From contig JAJZWG010000043.1 of NCBI GenBank assembly GCA_021846795.1, positions 1 through 5,378 of the forward strand: 5,378 nucleotides of DNA, given 5' to 3'. Positions 1 through 5,378 of the stretch are shown piece after piece. The stretch is from a bacterium. GTDB taxonomy: Bacteria > Patescibacteriota > Saccharimonadia > Saccharimonadales > UBA4665. Numbering within the stretch: position 1 is the first letter of the stretch; the number at the start of each line of letters is the position of its first letter. A program made the translations under genes and the position numbers. Below the pieces are notes generated by a model. That model was not told the DNA's origin, searched no databases, and saw only the letters and a list, made by a program, of their open reading frames with translations.

Positions 1-297
1 TTTTTGAGTGCGTTCAGATAAATCAGCAACCTCTAATTTAACATTTTGAACTGTATTGCTGATACCATCATCAACAATTTGAGCAGTTTCTTTAACAAAA
101 ACTCCTAGACTGTCTTTGGCTTGAATTGCTTTTTCATATGTCCCATTTAGTTCATCAATAACAACAGCTTTAATCTTTGGAGTAGTTTCTTCGATCTTTT
201 TTTGAGTGCGTTCAGATAAATCAGCAACCTCTAATTTAACATTTTGAACTGTATTGCTGATACCATCATCAACAATTTGAGCAGTTTCTTTAACAAA
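1..297 (-). repeat. In-frame tandem repeat, 198-bp period, perfect copies
   Basis: Bases 1-99 are identical to bases 199-297, an offset of 198 bp, or 66 codons. The match breaks at base 100 (a) versus base 298 (t), which falls at a codon boundary in the gene. In the gene's orientation, 297-100 is the first full unit and 99-1 is the first half of the second, cut by the window. Identity at synonymous positions as well as in the protein means the duplication is recent or kept uniform by recombination. More copies may lie to the left. Confidence 0.95.
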
Positions 298-375
298 TTG
301 TTTACTATCAGTCATTAAACAAGCACCATTGCGTACTACTCGTTCTAATGGTTTTTTAATACTATGTTGACCCAT
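1..375 (-). CDS. Helical 66-residue tandem-repeat protein, C-terminus beyond window
   Basis: This gene is open to the left edge, giving 125 codons without a stop. The start at 375 is chosen because AGAGG lies 6 nt upstream; Met21 is an alternative without such support. Residues 1-26 form a basic, non-hydrophobic leader with no signal peptide or membrane segment. Residues 27-92 are one complete repeat, and residues 93-125 are the first half of a second, identical copy. The unit is 66 residues, which is exactly six steps of 11. Laid out in elevens, column 2 reads V, I, V, I, V, A and column 9 reads V, V, T, I, T, L, so the protein is probably a long amphipathic helix or hendecad coiled coil. 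One Pro and three Gly per unit should kink it. It starts 11 nt after the 331-aa membrane protein gene and is probably co-transcribed with it. I do not recognise a family; coiled-coil scaffold, phasin-like or YtxH/LEA-like repeat proteins are comparisons only. Confidence 0.85.
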   Translation of the reverse strand, partial: MGQHSIKKPLERVVRNGACLMTDSKQFVKETAQIVDDGISNTVQNVKLEVADLSERTQKKIEETTPKIKAVVIDELNGTYEKAIQAKDSLGVFVKETAQIVDDGISNTVQNVKLEVADLSERTQK

Positions 376-386
376 TTTAATCCTCT
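376..386 (-). promoter_or_regulatory. Shine-Dalgarno site of the repeat-protein gene
   Basis: The minus strand reads AGAGGATTAAA directly before the ATG at 375, immediately after the TAA stop of the upstream gene (389-387). The SD core AGAGG is 6 nt from the start codon. It fixes this start and suggests translational coupling with the gene before it. Confidence 0.8.
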
Positions 387-1382
387 TTATGAATGCATGA
401 ATTCGTTTAAATTACGGACTTTTTGCTTGTCTAAATTTATAGGCAATAAGATCTGACCAACAGCACCGTTATAAATTGACTCAAAATCAAAGTAAGTTTG
501 GCCTGATTGATTAACAATATCATAAGATTGTAATCCGGCTTTTATGTTTGTTGCATTGGCTTTCCAATTATTTTCAATAGCTTGAACTGGACTTTCTGGT
601 TTTGGTAACACAACTTTAATTTTTGCCTGAGGATATTGTTGGTGTAATTGATTATAACTAACTTGACTAATAGTTTGATTAACTTCAGTTTGAATCTTTT
701 CTGGAAGAGGATTAATACTGCCGGCATCTTGAGCGAATTGCATTGCAACAAAAATATCATTATTGGCTTGAGCTGAAGTATCAATACCTAAACCGGTTGT
801 ATGAGCTCCAAAATCGCAAGAAACATTTTGATGATTACGTCTAGCTTTTCTATAATTAATTGCTGCTTGATTAATACTATTGAATGATGAATTGGCTGGT
901 AAATTCTCACACAAAACAGCTCCATTATTAAAATCTACACCAACACTAGTTGGCGCATAATTAAGATCAGAAGCAACAATATTTTCAACTTTACCCTTTG
1001 GACCAATTGTTTCCTTAAGATCAGCCGAAAAACCATTTTTACCACACATCAAATACCTAACAGGATAAACATGATTAACACTTTCACCACTAATCCACAT
1101 ATATCGAGAATGAACATTAACACCAACATCAACGGTTATTTGATTACTGCATTGAATAACATCTTTTGTCTCTTGATATGTTTTTTTTATCACTGCACCA
1201 GAAGCATGTGCTTTGCCATTAGCTTTAGGCAAGGTAAGACCACCAATCGTAAGACCATTCTCATAAATCTGATAAGCTCCATAAGCAGCAAATACTAAAC
1301 AACCAACTAAAGTAATATTTTTAATTCCATGAACTACTTCACCAATGACGCTTCTATTATTGTTATATCTTTCTCTCGACAT
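387..1382 (-). CDS. Single-pass membrane protein with large extracytoplasmic domain, unknown family
   Basis: This 331-aa protein has a polar, basic N-terminus (residues 1-20), one hydrophobic segment at about 21-40 and a long hydrophilic remainder, so it is probably a signal-anchored protein facing outward. An AHA at 58-60 could mimic a signal peptidase site but lies too far past the membrane segment to be convincing. The exported part contains four cysteines (C78, C113, C158, C189), enough for two disulfides; C28 lies within the membrane segment. Residues 225-260 look helical and are followed by a VVLP strand-like motif (257-260). The start at 1382 is supported by AGGAGA 8 nt upstream and a strong promoter. 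It is the first gene of an operon with the downstream 66-residue repeat protein. I do not recognise a family. An envelope or surface role is inferred from topology only. Confidence 0.85.
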   Translation of the reverse strand: MSRERYNNNRSVIGEVVHGIKNITLVGCLVFAAYGAYQIYENGLTIGGLTLPKANGKAHASGAVIKKTYQETKDVIQCSNQITVDVGVNVHSRYMWISGESVNHVYPVRYLMCGKNGFSADLKETIGPKGKVENIVASDLNYAPTSVGVDFNNGAVLCENLPANSSFNSINQAAINYRKARRNHQNVSCDFGAHTTGLGIDTSAQANNDIFVAMQFAQDAGSINPLPEKIQTEVNQTISQVSYNQLHQQYPQAKIKVVLPKPESPVQAIENNWKANATNIKAGLQSYDIVNQSGQTYFDFESIYNGAVGQILLPINLDKQKVRNLNEFMHS

Positions 1383-1390
1383 AATACAGT

Positions 1391-1396
1391 TCTCCT
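1391..1396 (-). promoter_or_regulatory. Strong Shine-Dalgarno site of the 331-aa membrane protein gene
   Basis: The minus strand reads AGGAGA, 8 nt before the ATG at 1382. With the following gene's AGAGG, it marks this operon as SD-led, unlike the other four genes of the window. Confidence 0.8.
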
Positions 1397-1453
1397 AAAA
1401 TTCAAAAATCTAAGTAAAAAATTATTTTCTAAATTGATTTTAATAGTTCCTGG

Positions 1454-1482
1454 ATAATACTACTTTTTATCTTTTTTGTCAA
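1454..1482 (-). promoter_or_regulatory. Consensus sigma70-type promoter for the membrane protein/repeat protein operon
   Basis: On the minus strand the -35 element TTGACA (1482-1477) matches consensus perfectly. A 17-nt A-rich spacer separates it from the -10 element TATTAT (1459-1454), which matches TATAAT at five of six positions. Transcription should start near 1447, giving a leader of about 65 nt that carries the AGGAGA site. I saw no strong hairpin in this leader. It is the best promoter in the window and predicts high expression. Confidence 0.8.
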
Positions 1483-1486
1483 TATC

Positions 1487-1500
1487 ATTATACAAGTATA
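1487..1500 (-). promoter_or_regulatory. Small palindrome with an overlapping TATAAT upstream of the promoter
   Basis: TATAC-AA-GTATA (1489-1500) is an inverted repeat with 5-bp arms, 6 bp upstream of the -35 element. It could be an operator or activator site. On the minus strand the same bases also contain a perfect TATAAT (1492-1487), but no good -35 lies 16-18 nt upstream of it. In AT-rich DNA both could be chance. Confidence 0.3.
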
Positions 1501-1620
1501 CAGATAAATCAGGTTTTAATATTTACCACTAACAGCTTAACTAAATATTTTTTAAAATAATTTAAAGTAAATCATTAACTAAATTAATCATTTGATTCTA
1601 AATAAAAATTGATAACCTAC

Positions 1621-1655
1621 AATCTGTATAATAAAATTTAAGTTGATAACTTAAA
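1621..1655 (-). terminator. Possible weak intrinsic terminator after the 299-aa gene
   Basis: An 8-bp perfect inverted repeat (1637-1644 and 1648-1655, 3-nt loop) overlaps the stop codon at 1653-1651. On the minus strand it is followed by TTTTATTATA. The stem has only one G:C pair, so it should be unstable, and the T tract is interrupted. Position at the end of the operon is the main argument. Confidence 0.3.
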
Positions 1656-2550
1656 GATTCTGTAAAAATTTAATACCTAATTGAGGTTGAGGCCCAGCAC
1701 AACGACCATTGTATTGACCGTGAGAATTAGTTTGATTAGTTTTACAAAAAGCTGGTAAAGCTGGAATGTTTAACCAATATCCATTAACATAATGACTAAC
1801 CGCCCTAGCATCATTAACTAGTTGATTAACGGTAGGTACTCCAGCTGCCGGATTAGTCGATAAACCTGATAAAATAATTATTTGAGGATTAGCAGTTCTA
1901 ATTGTTTTAGCCAACAAAATAACATGTTGAGCGTAAACCGAAGCTACTGCTTGGTCATATTGAGATTGAATATCAATTACGTTACTTTCTTTAGCTAATG
2001 TAGTAAAAAAACTAGTATCAGTTTTATTTTTTAAAACCGGTGTAGCAATAAAAATATAATGATTTTGATGAACTATGATAGCTGCTTTTTGATAATAGAG
2101 CAGGGGATTATTTTGTTCAACAACTGGCGTGTAAGTCCAAGGTTCATTATCGTAAACAATTGCTTTAATAGATGAACTAATCGTGTGATTATCAATCGCT
2201 TGCTGTAAACTAACTTCTGAAGTGTAATAAGCGGTTGGTATTAAATGTAAACTTAATGTTTGATGATTAAGTGGATTTTTATCACTCATTAAAACATAAA
2301 TAGTACTTGTTTTTAAACGATTAAAAACTGTTTGATTAGCAGTCATTTCATTTAAAACTTTAGCTGACATAATAAAATGGTCACCTATCAATGATTGTGA
2401 AATTGGAAGATTATTATGAGTTATTGATTGTTTGTGATGATGATTCAATAAATCATGCCAAACCAACCAAGCTCCTAAAGAAATAAAAAATAAAAATATT
2501 AAAGCAACTAAAAAATAAGATCCATTATTTTTTTTCTGTTGAACAAACAT
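1651..2550 (-). CDS. Membrane-anchored extracellular protein, predicted TIM-barrel/glycosidase-like
   Basis: This 299-aa protein starts with a short polar stretch (1-11), then one hydrophobic segment (about 12-31) followed by a His-rich linker, so it is probably a signal anchor or uncleaved signal peptide with an exterior domain. In the body, a strand-like AIVYDNEPW (130-138) followed by TP (141-142) recalls the acidic strand ends of TIM-barrel glycoside hydrolases, with D134 and E136 as candidate key residues. Further motifs are ATP (169-171), IDIQ (192-195), LSGLSTNP (227-234) and YWLNIP (258-263), spaced as successive barrel strands would be. C269 and C284 near the C-terminus could form a disulfide. 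I recall similar uncharacterised secreted proteins in Actinobacteria, but cannot name a family with certainty. It follows the triple-domain gene by 28 nt and is likely in its operon. The start has no SD; it is chosen because the membrane segment begins directly after it. Substrate unknown. Confidence 0.8.
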   Translation of the reverse strand: MFVQQKKNNGSYFLVALIFLFFISLGAWLVWHDLLNHHHKQSITHNNLPISQSLIGDHFIMSAKVLNEMTANQTVFNRLKTSTIYVLMSDKNPLNHQTLSLHLIPTAYYTSEVSLQQAIDNHTISSSIKAIVYDNEPWTYTPVVEQNNPLLYYQKAAIIVHQNHYIFIATPVLKNKTDTSFFTTLAKESNVIDIQSQYDQAVASVYAQHVILLAKTIRTANPQIIILSGLSTNPAAGVPTVNQLVNDARAVSHYVNGYWLNIPALPAFCKTNQTNSHGQYNGRCAGPQPQLGIKFLQNL

Positions 2551-2578
2551 AAACTTATATTAACATAAACTTAGTTGT

Positions 2579-3766
2579 TTAGACTTTAGGATTTTGACTT
2601 TGTAAATTATAATTATAAAGAGCATCCGAACTATTAATAAAAGTATCTTTTTCTTTAATGATAGCTTGAACAGGCAGTTGCTGAGAATTAGTTTTCAAAC
2701 CAGTGACTTTTTTAACAGCCGTACCAATAGCTAAAAATTCAATTAAGCCACTACCAAGATCGTAAATATAGGTTTTAATACCAACCACCAAATCAGCTTC
2801 TAAATCATTAGCTTGATTTTGTAATTTTTCAATAGCTTTTTGTCTAGCACCATAAATCATTTCTGTTAAATCAGAAATTTCACCTTTAATTAAATTCTTT
2901 AAACTAGCTTTAATGCCACCAATTAAACCTAGTGAATAAACACTTGTGCTTAACAATAAACTAACCGGTGCATAACCACTTTGAGCTAAGTTCCACATCT
3001 CTTCAGCATTTAAATTACTAGTTAAAATCATTGAATCTTGTTGAGTCAAAGATTCTAGTTGTTGATTATAGCAAGACGTTCCAACCATAATCATCTCTTG
3101 AATACCTTGAGGACCAAGTGGCAAAATAGTGGTCTTAATACCAATAACTGAATTAGCTTTAAATAATTTTGCTTCGTCAGTAATTCTTGTTAAAGCCAAT
3201 CGACGAGTTGTATCAAAGATATCACTATATTGTTTAACTTCTCCTCTAACCATTTGTTTTAAACCACCAAAAAAACTTTTCATAAAACCAATTGAATAAG
3301 CTACATTTCCAAAAACAAATTTAATGGGTGCATAACCCATATCTAATTGACAAAATAGTTCCTGTCCATCGGAAGCAGTTGTAAAAACTTGATTCAATTG
3401 ACTATCTTGTCGATGAATTGTTGAACCAATTGATAAAAACTCAACATTACCAGCATGAAAAATTATTTGACTACTTAAACCGGTTGCGCCAATACCATTA
3501 GTTCTATGTAATTCTTCTTCAAAACGATTTAAACTTAATCGTCGACCATCGGCTACCATTTTAGTCAATTGTTTAATTTCACCCCCAATTGTCATTTTTA
3601 ATGATGACGTCAAACCACTAATTAAACCTAAAGCAAAAACACTATTACCAATCAGTAAATTACCCGGCTGAAAACCATATAAATTAAGGCAATAAATTTC
3701 ATTACCCGACAAACCAGTACAAATAATATTATTGTTTAAAAACATTTTATCTTGATTGGTACTCAT
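2579..3766 (-). CDS. Protein of three tandem YbjQ/UPF0145-like domains
   Basis: This 395-aa protein without signal peptide contains three diverged copies of one domain at about residues 18-118, 129-234 and 250-352. Each copy has the same landmarks in order: a GF/GY-P motif (G31, G144, G264), a Gly- and Leu-rich stretch, GE followed by a polar helix (62-63, 175-176, 295-296), a helix with Arg/Ala, and a closing strand ending IGST, VGTS or IGTA (113-116, 228-231, 347-350). The GE-helix-GT layout is that of the YbjQ/UPF0145 family, annotated as a putative heavy-metal-binding domain and known to assemble into homo-oligomeric rings. Usual members are single domains of roughly 100 residues, so three in one chain is large. 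No obvious metal-binding Cys/His cluster is conserved between the copies, so metal binding is doubtful here. The tail (353-395) is polar and probably disordered. The gene has no SD; the start lies close behind a candidate -10 element. Confidence 0.8.
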   Translation of the reverse strand: MSTNQDKMFLNNNIICTGLSGNEIYCLNLYGFQPGNLLIGNSVFALGLISGLTSSLKMTIGGEIKQLTKMVADGRRLSLNRFEEELHRTNGIGATGLSSQIIFHAGNVEFLSIGSTIHRQDSQLNQVFTTASDGQELFCQLDMGYAPIKFVFGNVAYSIGFMKSFFGGLKQMVRGEVKQYSDIFDTTRRLALTRITDEAKLFKANSVIGIKTTILPLGPQGIQEMIMVGTSCYNQQLESLTQQDSMILTSNLNAEEMWNLAQSGYAPVSLLLSTSVYSLGLIGGIKASLKNLIKGEISDLTEMIYGARQKAIEKLQNQANDLEADLVVGIKTYIYDLGSGLIEFLAIGTAVKKVTGLKTNSQQLPVQAIIKEKDTFINSSDALYNYNLQSQNPKV

Positions 3767-3772
3767 CAGTCT

Positions 3773-3786
3773 ATTGTATGATAATA
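3773..3786 (-). promoter_or_regulatory. Candidate -10 region giving a nearly leaderless transcript of the triple-domain gene
   Basis: On the minus strand TATTAT (3786-3781) and TACAAT (3778-3773) both resemble -10 elements. TACAAT would start transcription near 3766-3767, at the ATG itself. No good -35 lies at 16-18 nt; a TTGATG is 20 nt upstream of TACAAT. The absence of any SD before the ATG fits a leaderless or very short-leader mRNA. Confidence 0.4.
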
Positions 3787-3803
3787 TCGCCTTAAATTCA
3801 TCA

Positions 3804-3826
3804 AAATTATCTAAAAAAGATAATTT
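3804..3826. promoter_or_regulatory. Perfect 9-bp inverted repeat, possible shared operator
   Basis: AAATTATCT (3804-3812) and AGATAATTT (3818-3826) are perfect reverse complements around an AAAAA centre. The repeat lies almost in the middle of the 104-bp gap between the divergent genes. It is just upstream of the plus-strand -35 candidate and about 40-60 bp upstream of the minus-strand start, the usual place for a regulator controlling both directions. As a hairpin it would be AT-rich and weak, so a DNA-binding site is more likely than a terminator. Confidence 0.45.
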
Positions 3827-3832
3827 GCTTGG

Positions 3833-3861
3833 TTTACTGTACTCATAATTTATGGTATAGA
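3833..3861 (+). promoter_or_regulatory. Candidate promoter of the 288-aa gene and argS
   Basis: TTTACT (3833-3838), a 17-nt spacer and TATAGA (3856-3861) form a moderate sigma70-like promoter, four of six matches in each element. The predicted start, about 3868-3870, is only 1-3 nt before the ATG at 3871, so the mRNA would be nearly leaderless. No SD is present, which agrees. Confidence 0.45.
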
Positions 3862-3870
3862 TAAATAACT

Positions 3871-4737
3871 ATGACTTATGAGACTAAGACCGGGAAAATT
3901 CATCCAGAAACATCTAATATTATGAATTTAAGATTAACCGCTAATCAATATCTTGATAATCAATTAGATTTTTTAACTGCCGCCGAACAACTTGATAATA
4001 ATTTTCCAACTGGGCATTATTTAATTGCTGAGCTAGGCATTTTAGAATCAATCAAACGACAAAGTTCTAAAAGTTTAAATCTATCAACTAAATATCTCGA
4101 AGAAATTTATCAAAATCCAATTGCACCTTATGATCTAAAATTTTTAACCGAATTTCGGCTGCATCAATTAAATTTAATCGATTTAATCTATATCCAAAAA
4201 AAAGCACCTAATTTTAATGAAATGGCTTTATTTCAAACCAATAACACTAACCTAATTCAACGTTATTCATCAGTTTTAAAACAACTTGACCAACAAAACA
4301 AATACCACATCAGCGAACAATACAGACAACTTTATGGTCATTTTAACGAACTTTTATTAATCACATTAATTAACCGACGTTATCAATCAACTAATTGTTT
4401 TGCTTTACCAACATTAATTAATGATGATCATGGTGGGGACTTACTCAACAAAACAGTTGAAACATCTTTTGATATCAAAATTTTTTCAACCAAACTTGAT
4501 GAGTTACACAAAATTCAATTAAAAACTAGTCGTAATAATTTAACTTCATTTTTAAACTACAATCCTCTCAATATTAAATTAGTTTTTTTTAAAGAAGACT
4601 TATCTAGACAACATGAAAATAATATTAGTAAAAATATTACCACTGAGTTAATTAACGATCAATTTCAACCCAATGAATCAACTTCGAAAATATTAAACTT
4701 TCGTTATAAAAAATTCTTTCAACGAATTACTTATTAA
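3871..4737 (+). CDS. Uncharacterised protein with PD-(D/E)XK nuclease-like C-terminal region
   Basis: This 288-aa protein has no signal peptide or membrane segment and is expected to be cytoplasmic. Residues 20-150 are mostly helical and rich in Leu, Gln and Asn. From 151 the pattern changes to a helix with G156 and E160 (GHFNELLLITLINRRY, 156-171), then DDHGGD (185-190), an edge strand near 200-205 and HKIQLKTS (213-220), followed by a strand at 234-240. A helix Glu, then Asp, then QxK is the order seen in PD-(D/E)XK restriction-endonuclease-like folds, so E160, D190, Q216 and K218 would be the candidate active site. I cannot name a family, and the spacing is only suggestive. The start at 3871 matches the predicted transcription start; Met18 is an alternative. 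argS follows after 21 nt, so the two are likely co-transcribed. A DNA- or RNA-cleaving role is inference. Confidence 0.75.
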   Translation: MTYETKTGKIHPETSNIMNLRLTANQYLDNQLDFLTAAEQLDNNFPTGHYLIAELGILESIKRQSSKSLNLSTKYLEEIYQNPIAPYDLKFLTEFRLHQLNLIDLIYIQKKAPNFNEMALFQTNNTNLIQRYSSVLKQLDQQNKYHISEQYRQLYGHFNELLLITLINRRYQSTNCFALPTLINDDHGGDLLNKTVETSFDIKIFSTKLDELHKIQLKTSRNNLTSFLNYNPLNIKLVFFKEDLSRQHENNISKNITTELINDQFQPNESTSKILNFRYKKFFQRITY

Positions 4738-4758
4738 ATAAATGTTATTATTTTAATT

Positions 4759-5378
4759 ATGATTGAAGATCAAATTAAAGCCTGCTTGCAGCAAACTATT
4801 CTTAGTCATTATCGATTAGACCTAAAACCAACCTTAACTAAGCCTGATGAAAAATTCGGTGATTATTCAACCAATATTGCGTTACAGCTCGCTAAAACTT
4901 TACAACAAAATCCTTTAATAATCGCTCAAACAATTGTTGATAATCTTCAAAATAAATTTAATTTTCAAAATATTGACATCATATCGCCAGGCTTTATTAA
5001 CATTCATCTAGATGACATAACTATTATTAATCAATTAAAATACATCCTCAATCATCAAAATTTCTTTCAAACTAAACTATATCAAAATCAAACAATTGTA
5101 ACCGAATTTTCCGACCCCAATCCATTTAAAGTTGTCCATATTGGTCATTTTTATACTAGTGTTATTGGTTGGGCTATTTCTAATATCATTGAACAAGCTG
5201 GTGGTCGAGTTTACCGAGTTAATTTTGGTGGTGATGTCGGACTTCATGTAGCTAAATCAATCTGGGGTATTATTGAAAATTTAGGCGGAGAATTGCCAGA
5301 TAAATTAAATAATATAACCATTAATCAACAAGTCGAGTGGTTAGTTCAATGCTATATTAAAGGTAATTCAGCCTATGA
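4759..5378 (+). CDS. argS: Arginyl-tRNA synthetase, N-terminal part (cut by window end)
   Basis: This class I aminoacyl-tRNA synthetase charges tRNA-Arg with arginine using ATP in the cytoplasm. The window holds 206 complete codons, roughly the first third of a usual ArgS. The N-terminal tRNA-binding (Add-1) domain shows FGDYSTNIALQLAK (33-46) and SPGFINIHL (76-84). The catalytic domain follows with EFSDPNPFK (116-124), an intact HIGH at 127-130, and VNFGGDVGLHVAK (154-166). The KMSKS loop, if present, lies beyond the window. The ATG at 4759 is preferred because it gives the expected short N-terminus; there is no SD before it, only AT-rich DNA. The wording around HIGH and GGDVGLH is like Saccharibacteria ArgS. 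It probably shares the transcript of the 288-aa gene. Confidence 0.95.
   Translation, partial: MIEDQIKACLQQTILSHYRLDLKPTLTKPDEKFGDYSTNIALQLAKTLQQNPLIIAQTIVDNLQNKFNFQNIDIISPGFINIHLDDITIINQLKYILNHQNFFQTKLYQNQTIVTEFSDPNPFKVVHIGHFYTSVIGWAISNIIEQAGGRVYRVNFGGDVGLHVAKSIWGIIENLGGELPDKLNNITINQQVEWLVQCYIKGNSAY

Noticed and set aside
1..297. A CRISPR array or mobile-element repeat as explanation of the 99-bp identity
   Set aside because: The 198-bp spacing is a whole number of codons, the frame stays open through both copies, and the units abut without spacers, so it is a protein repeat.
542..784. An 80-codon open frame on the minus strand
   Set aside because: It lies wholly inside the 331-aa gene in another frame, has no SD, and its Leu/Lys/Ile-rich content is what AT-rich frame shadows give.
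1071..1298. A 75-codon open frame on the plus strand
   Set aside because: It is antisense to the 331-aa gene, which has a promoter, an SD and sensible topology. There is no support for the plus-strand frame.
1501..1636. Several short AT-rich inverted repeats, such as AATCA-TT-TGATT at 1586-1597
   Set aside because: Arms of about 5 bp with almost no G:C pairs are common by chance here and none is followed by a good T tract.
4742..4756. A tiny ATG-to-TAA frame just before argS, like a leader peptide
   Set aside because: Only four codons, no SD, and frames of this size are expected by chance in AT-rich DNA. No attenuator-like hairpin or run of Arg codons is seen.
4759..5378. UGA recoding or a truncated argS pseudogene
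   Set aside because: The frame is open to the last base with HIGH intact, and no in-frame TGA occurs. The missing remainder is due only to the window end.

Overview
This is an AT-rich bacterial window with compact, ordinary bacterial gene organisation. The best taxonomic clue is the arginyl-tRNA synthetase at the right edge. Its HIGH-motif neighbourhood and the following GGDVGLHVAK stretch resemble ArgS of Candidatus Saccharibacteria (TM7) and related Patescibacteria. All four complete genes end in TAA, tryptophan is encoded by TGG, and no in-frame TGA is used. This fits the standard code rather than the recoded UGA of Absconditabacteria/Gracilibacteria. The placement is inference from memory of the families, not from a search.

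Layout: three transcription units can be proposed. (A) 1-1482, minus strand: a textbook sigma70 promoter (TTGACA, 17 nt, TATTAT) drives a 331-aa single-pass membrane protein. This is followed after 11 nt by a repeat protein that runs off the left edge. Both genes have strong Shine-Dalgarno sequences. The repeat protein has a 66-residue unit (six 11-residue steps) whose DNA is perfectly repeated at a 198-bp period. (B) 1651-3766, minus strand: a 395-aa protein built from three tandem copies of a YbjQ/UPF0145-like domain. It is followed after 28 nt by a 299-aa membrane-anchored protein with features of an extracellular TIM-barrel, glycosidase-like domain. (C) 3871 to the right edge, plus strand: a 288-aa protein of unknown role whose C-terminal half looks like a PD-(D/E)XK-type nuclease fold, then argS 21 nt later, truncated by the window.

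Units B and C diverge from a 104-bp intergenic region. It carries a perfect 9-bp inverted repeat near its centre and two candidate -10 elements so close to the ATGs that the transcripts may be leaderless or nearly so. None of the four genes in B and C has a recognisable Shine-Dalgarno sequence, in clear contrast to unit A. The largest gap, 1383-1650 (268 bp), holds the unit A promoter, a small palindrome and a possible weak terminator for unit B. No small gene was found in it. There are no tRNA or rRNA genes, CRISPR arrays or insertion sequences.

How the genes work together is mostly unknown. Unit A looks like a strongly expressed pair joining an envelope protein to an elongated helical repeat protein, and is the most likely place for something undescribed. 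Unit B combines a cytoplasmic oligomerising-type protein with an exported putative hydrolase. Unit C links a nuclease-like protein to translation only by proximity.
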